Source of the DNA: Planctomycetales bacterium
GTDB lineage: Bacteria; Planctomycetota; Planctomycetia; Pirellulales; Thermoguttaceae
Length of the DNA stretch: 7,446 bases
Direction: 5' to 3'
Assembly (NCBI GenBank): GCA_007122045.1
Contig: SKJM01000221.1
Span: 1 to 7,446 of the forward strand
A program made the translations under genes and the position numbers. The notes under the pieces were generated by a model, which saw nothing but the letters and a program-made list of their open reading frames with translations, did no database searches and was not told the DNA's origin. Below are positions 1 through 6,086 of the stretch, one piece after another (the stretch's first letter is position 1; each line of letters opens with the position of its first letter).

Positions 1-1038
1 CAGTTCGTGTACCGCCCGCTCAGCTTCGACCCCGCCCTGCTGAAACGCCGCCTGTACCAGGTGCCTATCGAGCGGACCGAGGACCCGTCGCTGGCCGACT
101 TGTTCTACCAGCGGCAGGACGAACTGGACCGCCAGATCACCATGCTGGCCGACGTCGCCACACCGCGGTTCGTCCTCGGCAGTTTGCAGGTATACGGCCC
201 GGTGGCGTCGCCGCTGCTGATGCTGGCCCACCAGTTGCTCTCCAGCCTGCCGCCGCACAGCCGCGAGGACGGGGCGGGGAAGCAGGTGGGGGCGCGCGCC
301 TTCGCCGAGTCGGCCGAGGCGGAGATCGCCGAGTACCAGCGACAGTATCCGGGTTTTCGCGCCAACGTGAGCATCCGGGAGGACCTGTATTCCGGGCTGC
401 TGGTTTCGCGCGATACATTACTGGTGGGCGAGCAGGTGCGCGTGCCGGCCAAACGGGTCGACGCCCTGCTGCAACACGAGGTGGGCACCCACCTGCTGAC
501 GTACTTCAACGGGCAATCGCAGCGGTTCGCGCAGTTGCACGCGGGTTTGGCCGGCTACGAGGCCCTGCAGGAGGGGTTGGCCGTCCTGGCGGAATACCTG
601 GTCGAGGGGCTCAGCCGGGCTCGAATGCGGCTGCTGGCGGCCCGCGTGGTGGCCGCCCACCAGATGATTGAAGGCGCCTCGTTTGTCGATACGTTCCGCT
701 TGCTGTGCCGCACGTACGGGTTTGCGCAGCGGTTGGCGTACACGATTGCGATGCGGGTGTACCGGGGTGGCGGCTTGTCGAAGGATGTGGTATACCTCCG
801 CGGACTCGTAGAGGTGCTGGAATACCTTCAAGGAGGCGGCGAGTTGGAGCCGCTGCTGGTCGGCAAGATCGGCGTGGAGCATGTCCCCCTGGTGCGCGAG
901 TTGCAGCACCGGGAGGTGCTCCGCCCGGCCCCGCTCCGGCCGCGGTACCTGGAGCGGCCCGCCGTGAAACAGCGCCTTGCCCGGCTCCGCCACGGACTGA
1001 CCGTCGCCGACCTGTTGGAAGGAAAAACAACGCGATGA
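1..1038 (+). CDS. QEGLA-motif / DUF1704 (MATCAP-type) putative zinc metallopeptidase, 5' partial
   Basis: The reading frame is open from base 1, and the residues before the GTG at 7 (Q-F-V-Y-R-P-L) look like internal family sequence, so the true start lies upstream and an N-terminal part is missing. Numbering from that GTG, there is an HExxxH site (HEVGTH, residues 157-162, bases 475-492) and, 26 residues on, the QEGLA signature (188-192) whose Glu is a candidate third metal ligand. This is the arrangement of the DUF1704 family, in bacteria often named flavohemoglobin expression-modulating QEGLA protein. Eukaryotic relatives (MATCAP) are metallocarboxypeptidases that remove the C-terminal tyrosine of tubulin. 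The bacterial substrate is unknown; peptidase activity is inferred from the site. No signal peptide or membrane segment is visible in the part present. The stop overlaps the start of the ATP-grasp gene (ATGA), so the two are probably translationally coupled. Confidence 0.9.
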   Translation, partial: QFVYRPLSFDPALLKRRLYQVPIERTEDPSLADLFYQRQDELDRQITMLADVATPRFVLGSLQVYGPVASPLLMLAHQLLSSLPPHSREDGAGKQVGARAFAESAEAEIAEYQRQYPGFRANVSIREDLYSGLLVSRDTLLVGEQVRVPAKRVDALLQHEVGTHLLTYFNGQSQRFAQLHAGLAGYEALQEGLAVLAEYLVEGLSRARMRLLAARVVAAHQMIEGASFVDTFRLLCRTYGFAQRLAYTIAMRVYRGGGLSKDVVYLRGLVEVLEYLQGGGELEPLLVGKIGVEHVPLVRELQHREVLRPAPLRPRYLERPAVKQRLARLRHGLTVADLLEGKTTR

Positions 1039-2078
1039 GAATCGGCTTCATTGTCAACGACATCCAGACCGAGCAGACCGGCTACACCACCACCCGGCTG
1101 GCCATGACCGCCATCAACCGCGGCCACGAGGCCTGGGTGATGGGCGTGGGCGACTTGGCGTTCGACCTCGACGGGTCGGTGCGCGCCCGGGCCCGAACGG
1201 CCCCGAAGAACACCTACAAGTCGAACAAGACCTTCCTGGCCGAGTTGCAGGGCCCGAAGGCCCGCGTCGAACGCATCACCGTCGACGACCTCGACGTGCT
1301 CCTGCTGCGGAACGATCCGGCCGAGGACCGCATTAAGCGCCCTTGGGCCACCACCGCCGGCATCATGTTCGGCCGCGCCGCCCTGCGCCGAGGCGTGGTC
1401 GTGCTGAACGATCCCGACGGGCTGGCCAAGGCGATGAACAAAATGTACTTCCAGCTCTTCCCCGAAGAGGTTCGCCCCAAGACGCTCATCACCCGCGACC
1501 GCAGCGAAATCCGCGCGCTGGCTCGCGACCTCGGCGACATCGTCATCAAGCCGCTCCAGGGTTCCGGGGGCGAGGGCGTGTTCCTCATCCGCCAAAACGA
1601 CCTCGGCAACCTGAACCAGATGATCGACGCGGTGGCCCGCGACGGTTACGTCATCGCCCAGGAGTACCTGCCGGCGGCGGTCGAGGGCGATACGCGGCTG
1701 TTCATGATGAACGGCCAGCCCCTGCGGTACAAGGGCCGCTACGCCGCCTTCCGCCGCCAGCGCGCCGGCGAGGACATTCGCAGCAACATCCACGCCGGCG
1801 GGCACAAGGCCCAGGCGGTCATCGACAGCCGCTCGCTGCAAATCGCCGAAATCGTCCGCCCCAAGCTGGTCGAAGACGGCATGTTCCTCGTCGGGCTCGA
1901 CATCGTGGGCGAGAAGCTTATGGAAATCAACGTCTTCACCCCCGGCGGGCTCGGCAGCGCGCAGACCTTCGAGAACGTCAACTTCACCCACGCGGTCATC
2001 GCCGCCATGGAGGCGAAGGTCCAATACATGGGCTACTATAGCCGCGATTTCAACAATGTCGACATGGCCACGCTGTAG
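1035..2078 (+). CDS. GshB-like ATP-grasp ligase (glutathione synthetase family)
   Basis: A 347-residue protein resembling bacterial glutathione synthetase along its whole length. Visible are an N-terminal GshB-type region (1-122; MRIGFIVND start, LLRNDP at 90-95), LNDPDGL (124-130) before N135-K136, the ATP-grasp strand and Gly-rich loop IKPLQGSGGEG (171-181), EYLP (210-213), a substrate-loop-like segment GEDIRSNIHAGG (245-256), and GLDIVGEKLMEINVFTP (287-303), carrying likely Mg/ATP ligands. The family joins a carboxylate to an amine through an acyl phosphate. Differences from E. coli GshB (the loop appears about two residues longer, and TPGG follows the INV strand) and the QEGLA partner suggest a substrate other than gamma-glutamylcysteine, but true glutathione synthesis is not excluded, so no symbol is given. 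The ATG at 1035 follows GGAAGGA (1017-1023) and overlaps the upstream stop. A longer in-frame start at 705 would lie inside the upstream gene and is unlikely. Confidence 0.92.
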   Translation: MRIGFIVNDIQTEQTGYTTTRLAMTAINRGHEAWVMGVGDLAFDLDGSVRARARTAPKNTYKSNKTFLAELQGPKARVERITVDDLDVLLLRNDPAEDRIKRPWATTAGIMFGRAALRRGVVVLNDPDGLAKAMNKMYFQLFPEEVRPKTLITRDRSEIRALARDLGDIVIKPLQGSGGEGVFLIRQNDLGNLNQMIDAVARDGYVIAQEYLPAAVEGDTRLFMMNGQPLRYKGRYAAFRRQRAGEDIRSNIHAGGHKAQAVIDSRSLQIAEIVRPKLVEDGMFLVGLDIVGEKLMEINVFTPGGLGSAQTFENVNFTHAVIAAMEAKVQYMGYYSRDFNNVDMATL

Positions 2079-2085
2079 TGCGAAT

Positions 2086-2098
2086 TTGACCCTATAAT
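2086..2098 (+). promoter_or_regulatory. Candidate promoter (perfect TATAAT -10 box)
   Basis: TATAAT at 2093-2098 lies 14 bases after the ligase stop codon. A TTGAC at 2086-2090 is too close to serve as its -35 element, and no TTGACA-like hexamer sits 16-18 bases upstream. If real, it would start a transcript near 2105 with a leader of about 460 bases that runs through the palindromes to the DUF1573 gene. The AGGATAGG after it resembles the bases after TAGAAT at 6195. Judged by eye only. Confidence 0.35.
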
Positions 2099-2150
2099 AG
2101 GATAGGCGTGCGGTAACCGTTCACCTTGGTGCCGGCGCGGGTCGTTTGTG

Positions 2151-2186
2151 CCCCCTTGTGGGGGTTGGCCCTTTTGGTGGGCCAAC
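2151..2186. repeat. Two tandem perfect hairpins
   Basis: The first hairpin has a 5-bp stem, CCCCC (2151-2155) and GGGGG (2160-2164), around TTGT. The second has an 8-bp perfect stem, GTTGGCCC (2164-2171) and GGGCCAAC (2179-2186), around TTTTGGT. They share base 2164, so they may compete for it. No U-tract follows, so this is not a standard intrinsic terminator, though it could protect or end the ligase transcript. It may also be a dispersed repeat. Confidence 0.55.
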
Positions 2187-2233
2187 GGCTCAGCCTTGGG
2201 CAAGTCGGCCGCTGGGCCATGGTAACCGTTCAC

Positions 2234-2315
2234 GGGGGACTGTCCCAATTTTCGCGGCGGAGCAGGTATTCCTCCTGGATAACACGATTTCGCCGCGAAA
2301 ATGGGACTGTCCCCC
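2234..2315. repeat. Large inverted repeat A (GGGAC-T-GTCCC arms)
   Basis: The left arm at 2234-2259 and right arm at 2291-2315 are reverse complements over about 25 bases, with one T-T mismatch and one extra A, around a loop of about 31 bases. Each arm contains an 11-base odd dyad, GGGAC-T-GTCCC (2236-2246 and 2303-2313), so the mismatch falls at the centre of the small dyad. It is intergenic and REP-like in form, with no open frame worth calling. Confidence 0.85.
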
Positions 2316-2327
2316 TTCGGCCGGTAA

Positions 2328-2402
2328 GGGGACAGGTCCATTTTTCGGGCATCGTCTTTCCCTGACAACAACGCTTGTTCGCCGAAAAATGGACCAGTCC
2401 CC
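2328..2402. repeat. Large inverted repeat B (GGAC-AG-GTCC arms)
   Basis: The left arm (2328-2348) and right arm (2382-2402) pair over 21 bases with one A-A mismatch, around a loop of about 33 bases. Each arm has a small dyad, GGAC-AG-GTCC (2330-2339) or GGAC-CA-GTCC (2391-2400), followed by an A/T run. It begins 12 bases after element A. The left arm, the GGCCGGTAA before it, and ATCGTCTTTCC at the loop start recur almost unchanged at 6080-6120. Confidence 0.85.
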
Positions 2403-2566
2403 AGCCGGCCGTGAACGGTTACGGGCCATGAAAGCCCCGATTGGCCTCGTGAACGGATACGGCGCGGGACACACATCTGCGAGGAGGGCCGGGCCGGTGC
2501 GACGCTGCCACCTTGGCCGCGGGAACCGGGGACTCCTCCGTACTCCACCACACGAAGGGGGACACC

Positions 2567-3574
2567 ATGGTCCGTATAGCGTTTCCCATTGCCGCCGCCC
2601 TGGTCCTGGCGGGCGGAATGGCCCAGCCCGCCCCCGCCCAGGAGTGGGCGCGGAAGATGTTCGAGGAGACCTACCACGACTTCGGAACCATCGCCCGAGG
2701 CGCGAAGGCCGAATTCGCATTCGAATTGACCAATCGCTACCTGGAGGATGTCCGCATCGCCGGTGTGCGGTCGAACTGCGGGTGTGCCACCCCCCGGGTC
2801 GAAATCGAGGGCGATACGCTCAAGACCTTCGAAAAGGGCGCCGTCGTTGTGGGCATCAACAGCCAGTCGTTCCTCGGGCACCAACGGGCAGCGATCACGG
2901 TCACCTTCGACCAGCCGTATCGGGCGCAGGTGCAGTTGCACGTGAAGGTGTACGTGTACAGCAGCGTGCTCCTGAACCCCTCCAGCGTCGATTTCGGCAC
3001 CGTCTCGCTCGGTACTCCCGCCGAGCGGACCATCGGCGTGCAATACACCGGGCGCGCCGATTGGCGGATCCTCGACGTGCGGAGCCACAACCCGCACCTG
3101 TCCGGAAACCTCGGCAAGCCGCAGCGGCAGGGGAATCGGCTGGATTACCAGCTTCACGTGGCCCTCGACCCGGAGGCGCCGCCCGGGTATATTAGAGACC
3201 AGCTTTGGCTGGTAACCAACGACCCCCGGGCGAAGCATATCCCCGTGGTGGTGCAAGGGCACGTGCTGCCGGCCGTTGCGGTCAGTCCCAGTTCGCTGTT
3301 TCTGGGCGTGGTGCCGCCCGGCCAAAGCGTGACGAGGCAGATTGTGGTCCGCGGCCGACAGCCGTTCCGCATTACCGACATCCACACCGATTGCGACTGC
3401 CTGCGGGCAGCCCCGCCCACCGCCGAGGGGGCCAAGACGCTCCACCTCGTCGCGGTGACCTTTACCCCCGGCGAGAGAACCGGCAAGATCGCGCGGACGC
3501 TGGTCATCGAAACCGATACCGGCGAGCGCGTCGAGTTGCCCGCCCACGCCGTCGTGCCGAGCGACGCGCAGTGA
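2567..3574 (+). CDS. Secreted DUF1573 domain protein with three repeats
   Basis: A 335-residue exported protein. The ATG at 2567 is chosen because GAAGGGGG (2554-2561) precedes it at good spacing and a signal peptide starts there: MVRIAF, a hydrophobic stretch to M18, and a likely cleavage after A-P-A at residue 24. The mature part reads as three Ig-like (ASH/MSP-type) repeats: about 33-130 (YHDFGTI, then NCGCATP at 70-76), about 137-232 (NPSSVDFGTV) and about 239-330 (SPSSLFLGVV, then DCDC at 275-278). The HDFG and NCGC motifs mark DUF1573, a family abundant in planctomycetes and Bacteroidetes with no established biochemical role. The CxC pairs in the first and third repeats could be disulfides or metal sites. 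It heads three same-strand genes with gaps of about 100 bases; co-transcription is possible but unproven. It probably acts in the periplasm or at the cell surface. Confidence 0.9.
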   Translation: MVRIAFPIAAALVLAGGMAQPAPAQEWARKMFEETYHDFGTIARGAKAEFAFELTNRYLEDVRIAGVRSNCGCATPRVEIEGDTLKTFEKGAVVVGINSQSFLGHQRAAITVTFDQPYRAQVQLHVKVYVYSSVLLNPSSVDFGTVSLGTPAERTIGVQYTGRADWRILDVRSHNPHLSGNLGKPQRQGNRLDYQLHVALDPEAPPGYIRDQLWLVTNDPRAKHIPVVVQGHVLPAVAVSPSSLFLGVVPPGQSVTRQIVVRGRQPFRITDIHTDCDCLRAAPPTAEGAKTLHLVAVTFTPGERTGKIARTLVIETDTGERVELPAHAVVPSDAQ

Positions 3575-3614
3575 CGCGGCGACGCGCCACCGCCCCGGAC
3601 CGGGCAAGCCGGCC

Positions 3615-3649
3615 GGTGGCGAACGCGGCAACGTTGCCGACCGGCCACC
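3615..3649. promoter_or_regulatory. Perfect 14-bp palindrome inside a longer hairpin
   Basis: CGGCAACGTTGCCG at 3626-3639 is identical to its own reverse complement. It is flanked by a further inverted pair, GGTGGC (3615-3620) and GCCACC (3644-3649), across a 5/4-base internal loop. It lies between the DUF1573 stop and the epimerase start, ending 15 bases before the AAGGAG. It could be a dimeric repressor site or an RNA hairpin; no U-tract follows. Confidence 0.5.
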
Positions 3650-3678
3650 ACCCCCCTACCGAAAAGGAGACACACCCT

Positions 3679-4554
3679 ATGAGCACGTTATCGCGAAGGC
3701 AATTCGTGGCGACCAGCGCGGCGGCGGCCGCCGCCACGTGGCTGCCCGGCCGAACGGCCGGCGCCGAGGACGAAACGAGCGAGAAGAAACAAGCGTCGGT
3801 GGCCAAGTACGGCGGGTTCCGCGTCGGCCTCCAGAGCAACGTCCTTAGCGCGTTCAGCCCGGAACTGGAGCCGATGCTCGGGCATATTGCCGACCTGGGT
3901 CTGCATTGGGTCGAGTTCGCCCACTGGCACTACGAAGTGACCGACGAGGCCGACCGGATTGCCGAGGTGCAGGCCCTGCTGGCCCGCCACCACGTCCAAG
4001 TGGAGGCATATTTCCTGGGCGAAATCGAGGCCGACGCCCAGCGGCTCCGGCAAACCTTCGAGTTCGCGCAGAAGAACGGCGTGTCGGTGCTCGTCGGCCA
4101 GCCCACCGACGAGGCGTTCCCCCTGCTCGACGCCCTGGTGAAGGAGTTCGAAATCAAGGTGGCGATTCACAATTACGGGCCGGGGCACCGCTTCGACCGG
4201 ATCACCGACCTGCTTGTGGCCGCCGCGCCGTGGGACTGGCGCATCGGCTACTGCCTCGATACGGGGCACGCCATGCGGTCGGGCGAGCCGCCCGTCGACG
4301 CCGTCCGGCGGCTGGGAAGCCGCCTGTACGGCATCCACCTGCGCGAACAGGCGGCCGTGCAGCGCGACCCCCAACCGCCCGAAACCATCATCGGCGAGGG
4401 CGCCCTCGACTTGCAGGCCTTCTGCCGCGCGCTGCGGGAGGTGGGCTTTTCAGGGCCCCTGTCGCTGGAGGTGTACTACAACCGGAAAGCGCCCATGGAA
4501 CCGCTCCGGCGCTGCCTGGCGAACCTGGCCGCCGCGGCCCGGGCCACGGCCTGA
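3679..4554 (+). CDS. Tat-exported sugar phosphate isomerase/epimerase-like TIM-barrel protein
   Basis: A 291-residue protein of the xylose-isomerase-like / AP endonuclease 2 TIM-barrel family. The ATG at 3679 follows AAGGAG (3664-3669) and opens a twin-arginine leader, SRRQFV (5-10), with an Ala-rich stretch and a probable cleavage after A-G-A near residue 29. Barrel motifs in order: GLHWVEFAHWHYE (74-86), VEAYFLGE (108-115), AIHNYGPGH (162-170), YCLDTGHAMRSG (191-202), LYGIHLRE (216-223), IIGEGALDL (237-245) and LSLEVYYN (261-268). D194, H197, H220 and E264 are candidate metal or catalytic residues. Where many relatives have Glu-Asn-His there is IHN (163-165), a variant I associate with planctomycete members. 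The family isomerises or epimerises sugars or keto-sugars; the substrate cannot be read from sequence. Export suggests a non-phosphorylated sugar, so 'phosphate' in the family name may mislead. The oxidoreductase gene follows after 100 bases. Confidence 0.9.
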   Translation: MSTLSRRQFVATSAAAAAATWLPGRTAGAEDETSEKKQASVAKYGGFRVGLQSNVLSAFSPELEPMLGHIADLGLHWVEFAHWHYEVTDEADRIAEVQALLARHHVQVEAYFLGEIEADAQRLRQTFEFAQKNGVSVLVGQPTDEAFPLLDALVKEFEIKVAIHNYGPGHRFDRITDLLVAAAPWDWRIGYCLDTGHAMRSGEPPVDAVRRLGSRLYGIHLREQAAVQRDPQPPETIIGEGALDLQAFCRALREVGFSGPLSLEVYYNRKAPMEPLRRCLANLAAAARATA

Positions 4555-4563
4555 GCCGCGCGC

Positions 4564-4585
4564 CCGGCGCCCATGCCCGCGCCGG
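4564..4585. other. Short intercistronic hairpin
   Basis: CCGGCGC (4564-4570) and GCGCCGG (4579-4585) form a perfect 7-bp GC stem around an 8-base loop, starting 10 bases after the epimerase stop. No U-tract follows. It could protect the mRNA end or weaken read-through, but it may be chance in such GC-rich sequence. Confidence 0.3.
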
Positions 4586-4590
4586 AGGAC

Positions 4591-4614
4591 GACGGACAAG
4601 AATGCCCACCCTAC
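4591..4614. repeat. Degenerate single arm of the GACGGAC...ATCCCAC repeat
   Basis: About 19 of 24 bases match the right arm of the complete inverted repeat at the window end (7398-7421). The GGAC half is intact (4594-4597), while the partner GTCC has become GCCC. No matching left arm is seen nearby, so this looks like a decayed or solo half-copy between the epimerase and oxidoreductase genes. Confidence 0.4.
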
Positions 4615-4654
4615 CCGGGTGCGCTCACAAGAACAAACCGAATGGAGGACCCCC

Positions 4655-6013
4655 ATGCATCGGTATCATTGGACAACGGACGTGTCAACCCGGCGGACGT
4701 TTCTTTCCCGGGCGGCCGCAGCGGCCGCGGCGCCGTGGCTGCTGCCGGCCTCGTGCTTCGGCCGGCAGGAGGCCGCCTCGCCCAACGAGCGAATCGGCGT
4801 CGGGGTTATCGGCGTCGGTGCGATGGGCCAGGGCCATCTGCGGCACTGCCTCCGGCAGCCCGGCGCCCAGGTCGTCGCCGTGTGCGACGTGGACCGCTGG
4901 CGGCGCGAGCGTGCCAAGCGGGTTGTCGAGGAAAACTACGCCGCTGACCGCCCCGGCGGCACGTTCGAAGGCTGCACCGCCTACAACGATCTGCGCGACC
5001 TGCTCGCCCGCGACGACGTCGACGCGGTGGTCATCGCCACCGGCGACAACTGGCACGGGCCGGCCACCGTCCTGGCGGCCCGGGCCGGCAAGGACATCTA
5101 CTGCGAGAAGCCCATCTCGAAGACGATTGTGGAAGCTCGCGCCATGGTCGACGCCGTCCGCCGCTACGACCGCGTGTGCCAGATCGGCTTGCAGCAGCGT
5201 TCCACCCCGGCGTTTCGCAAGGCGTGCCGGCTGGTCCAAGAAGGCCGTATCGGTAAGGTTCAGGTAGTGTACGTGGGCCACCCCGGTACGAACGACTACG
5301 TGAACCTGCCGCCGGAGCCGGTGCCCGACGGGCTCGACTGGGACCTGTGGCTGGGCCCCGCCCCCTGGCGGCCGTTCAACGGGCGGCTGCACCGTTACGG
5401 GAAGCCGCCCGGCGTGGTGCCCTGGTCGTTCTGCCGCGACCTGGGGGGGGGCAACCTGACGAACAACACGGTCCACGCATTCGACGTGGTGCAGTGGGGC
5501 CTGGACCGCGACGCCGGCGGCCCGGTCGAAATCATCCCTCCCGAAACCGGCGAGGTGCCCTCGCTGACCTACAAGTACGCTGACGGCGTACTGCTTCAGG
5601 TCGATTGGCGGATCGAGCCCGGAAAGCACGCGGTTCCGAAAGGCTGGGACCCGGCCACACGCATCGAGAACTTCGGCGCCCTGTTCGTGGGCGAGGAGGG
5701 CTGGATTCACGTGGGCCGGCGAGGCTACTTCCGCTGTTACCCGGAAGAGCTGGTCCGGGACGAGTCGGACCTGTCGGATGACGCCCGGATGTCGGATCAT
5801 CACCACAACTGGCTCGAGTGCATCCGCACGCGCAGCGAGCCGGTCTGCGATATCGCCGCCGGGTGCAATTCGACCATCGTCTCGCACCTCGGCTGCATTG
5901 CCCACTGGACCCGCCAGGCCCTGCGGTGGGACCCCGCCCGCGAAGCGTTTCTCGACAACGACGCCGCCAACCGCCTCCGCGGGCGGGCGATGCGGTCGCC
6001 GTGGACGGTCTGA
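4655..6013 (+). CDS. Tat-exported Gfo/Idh/MocA family oxidoreductase
   Basis: A 452-residue NAD(P)-dependent dehydrogenase-family protein. The ATG at 4655 sits 6 bases after GGAGG (4644-4648) and starts a twin-arginine leader, STRRTFLSRA (11-20), followed by an Ala-rich stretch. A Rossmann fold follows: GVGVIGVGAMGQGH (48-61) with the GxGxxG dinucleotide site, the acidic end of beta-2 at VCDVD (76-80), VIATGDNWH (126-134), and the family signature EKPIS (151-155), whose Lys is usually catalytic. The C-terminal substrate domain shows DLGGGNLTNNTVHAFDVVQWG (262-282), SDHHHNWLECI (380-390) and a closing IAHWTR helix. Its length and tail match the large planctomycete/Bacteroidetes exported subgroup. 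Relatives oxidise or reduce sugar hydroxyls or keto groups, often with a tightly bound cofactor when exported. The C34 in PASC is not a convincing lipobox because Pro occupies -3. The substrate is unknown; the neighbouring epimerase-like gene suggests a shared sugar pathway. Confidence 0.92.
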   Translation: MHRYHWTTDVSTRRTFLSRAAAAAAAPWLLPASCFGRQEAASPNERIGVGVIGVGAMGQGHLRHCLRQPGAQVVAVCDVDRWRRERAKRVVEENYAADRPGGTFEGCTAYNDLRDLLARDDVDAVVIATGDNWHGPATVLAARAGKDIYCEKPISKTIVEARAMVDAVRRYDRVCQIGLQQRSTPAFRKACRLVQEGRIGKVQVVYVGHPGTNDYVNLPPEPVPDGLDWDLWLGPAPWRPFNGRLHRYGKPPGVVPWSFCRDLGGGNLTNNTVHAFDVVQWGLDRDAGGPVEIIPPETGEVPSLTYKYADGVLLQVDWRIEPGKHAVPKGWDPATRIENFGALFVGEEGWIHVGRRGYFRCYPEELVRDESDLSDDARMSDHHHNWLECIRTRSEPVCDIAAGCNSTIVSHLGCIAHWTRQALRWDPAREAFLDNDAANRLRGRAMRSPWTV

Positions 6014-6086
6014 GGCCGGGTTTCGCCCCTTCGGTGCGGGGAATCCGTTCTCGTGGGCCGTTCGGTAGTCGTTCACGGGCCGGTAA

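Larger units (their letters stand above)
2113..2460. repeat. Repeated 12-mer GTAACCGTTCAC framing the palindrome island
   Basis: GTAACCGTTCAC occurs exactly at 2113-2124 and 2222-2233. Its exact reverse complement lies at 2411-2422, and an 11/12 match to the reverse complement at 2449-2460. The 2222 and 2411 copies form an inverted repeat enclosing the two large palindromes at 2234-2315 and 2328-2402. A 10/12 match lies at 6065-6076, just before the related element at 6087. The 2461-2566 stretch after the island shows nothing beyond the ribosome binding site of the next gene. Confidence 0.7.

Noticed and set aside
705..1034. Extended N-terminus of the ATP-grasp gene from an in-frame ATG at 705
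   Set aside because: It would overlap 330 bases of the conserved QEGLA gene, the translated extension is Arg/Pro-rich with no family resemblance, and a GshB-type start (MRIGFIVND) with ribosome binding site occurs at 1035.
2126..2365. Short plus-strand frame across the repeat island
   Set aside because: Its sequence is mainly translated palindrome, with no convincing ribosome binding site. Repeats of this kind produce many spurious small proteins in planctomycete annotations.
2222..2422. CRISPR array
   Set aside because: The repeats are inverted, not regularly spaced direct repeats with unique spacers, and no cas gene is visible.
2036..3631. 531-residue open frame on the minus strand
   Set aside because: It is antisense to the DUF1573 gene and runs through the palindromes. 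Its composition (His/Arg/Gly/Pro-rich) is typical of shadow frames in GC-rich DNA and it has no domain motif.
4745..4756. Lipobox (PASC) in the oxidoreductase leader
   Set aside because: Pro at -3 is a poor match to the lipobox consensus, and relatives often read PAS followed by Ala; a Tat leader explains the region better.
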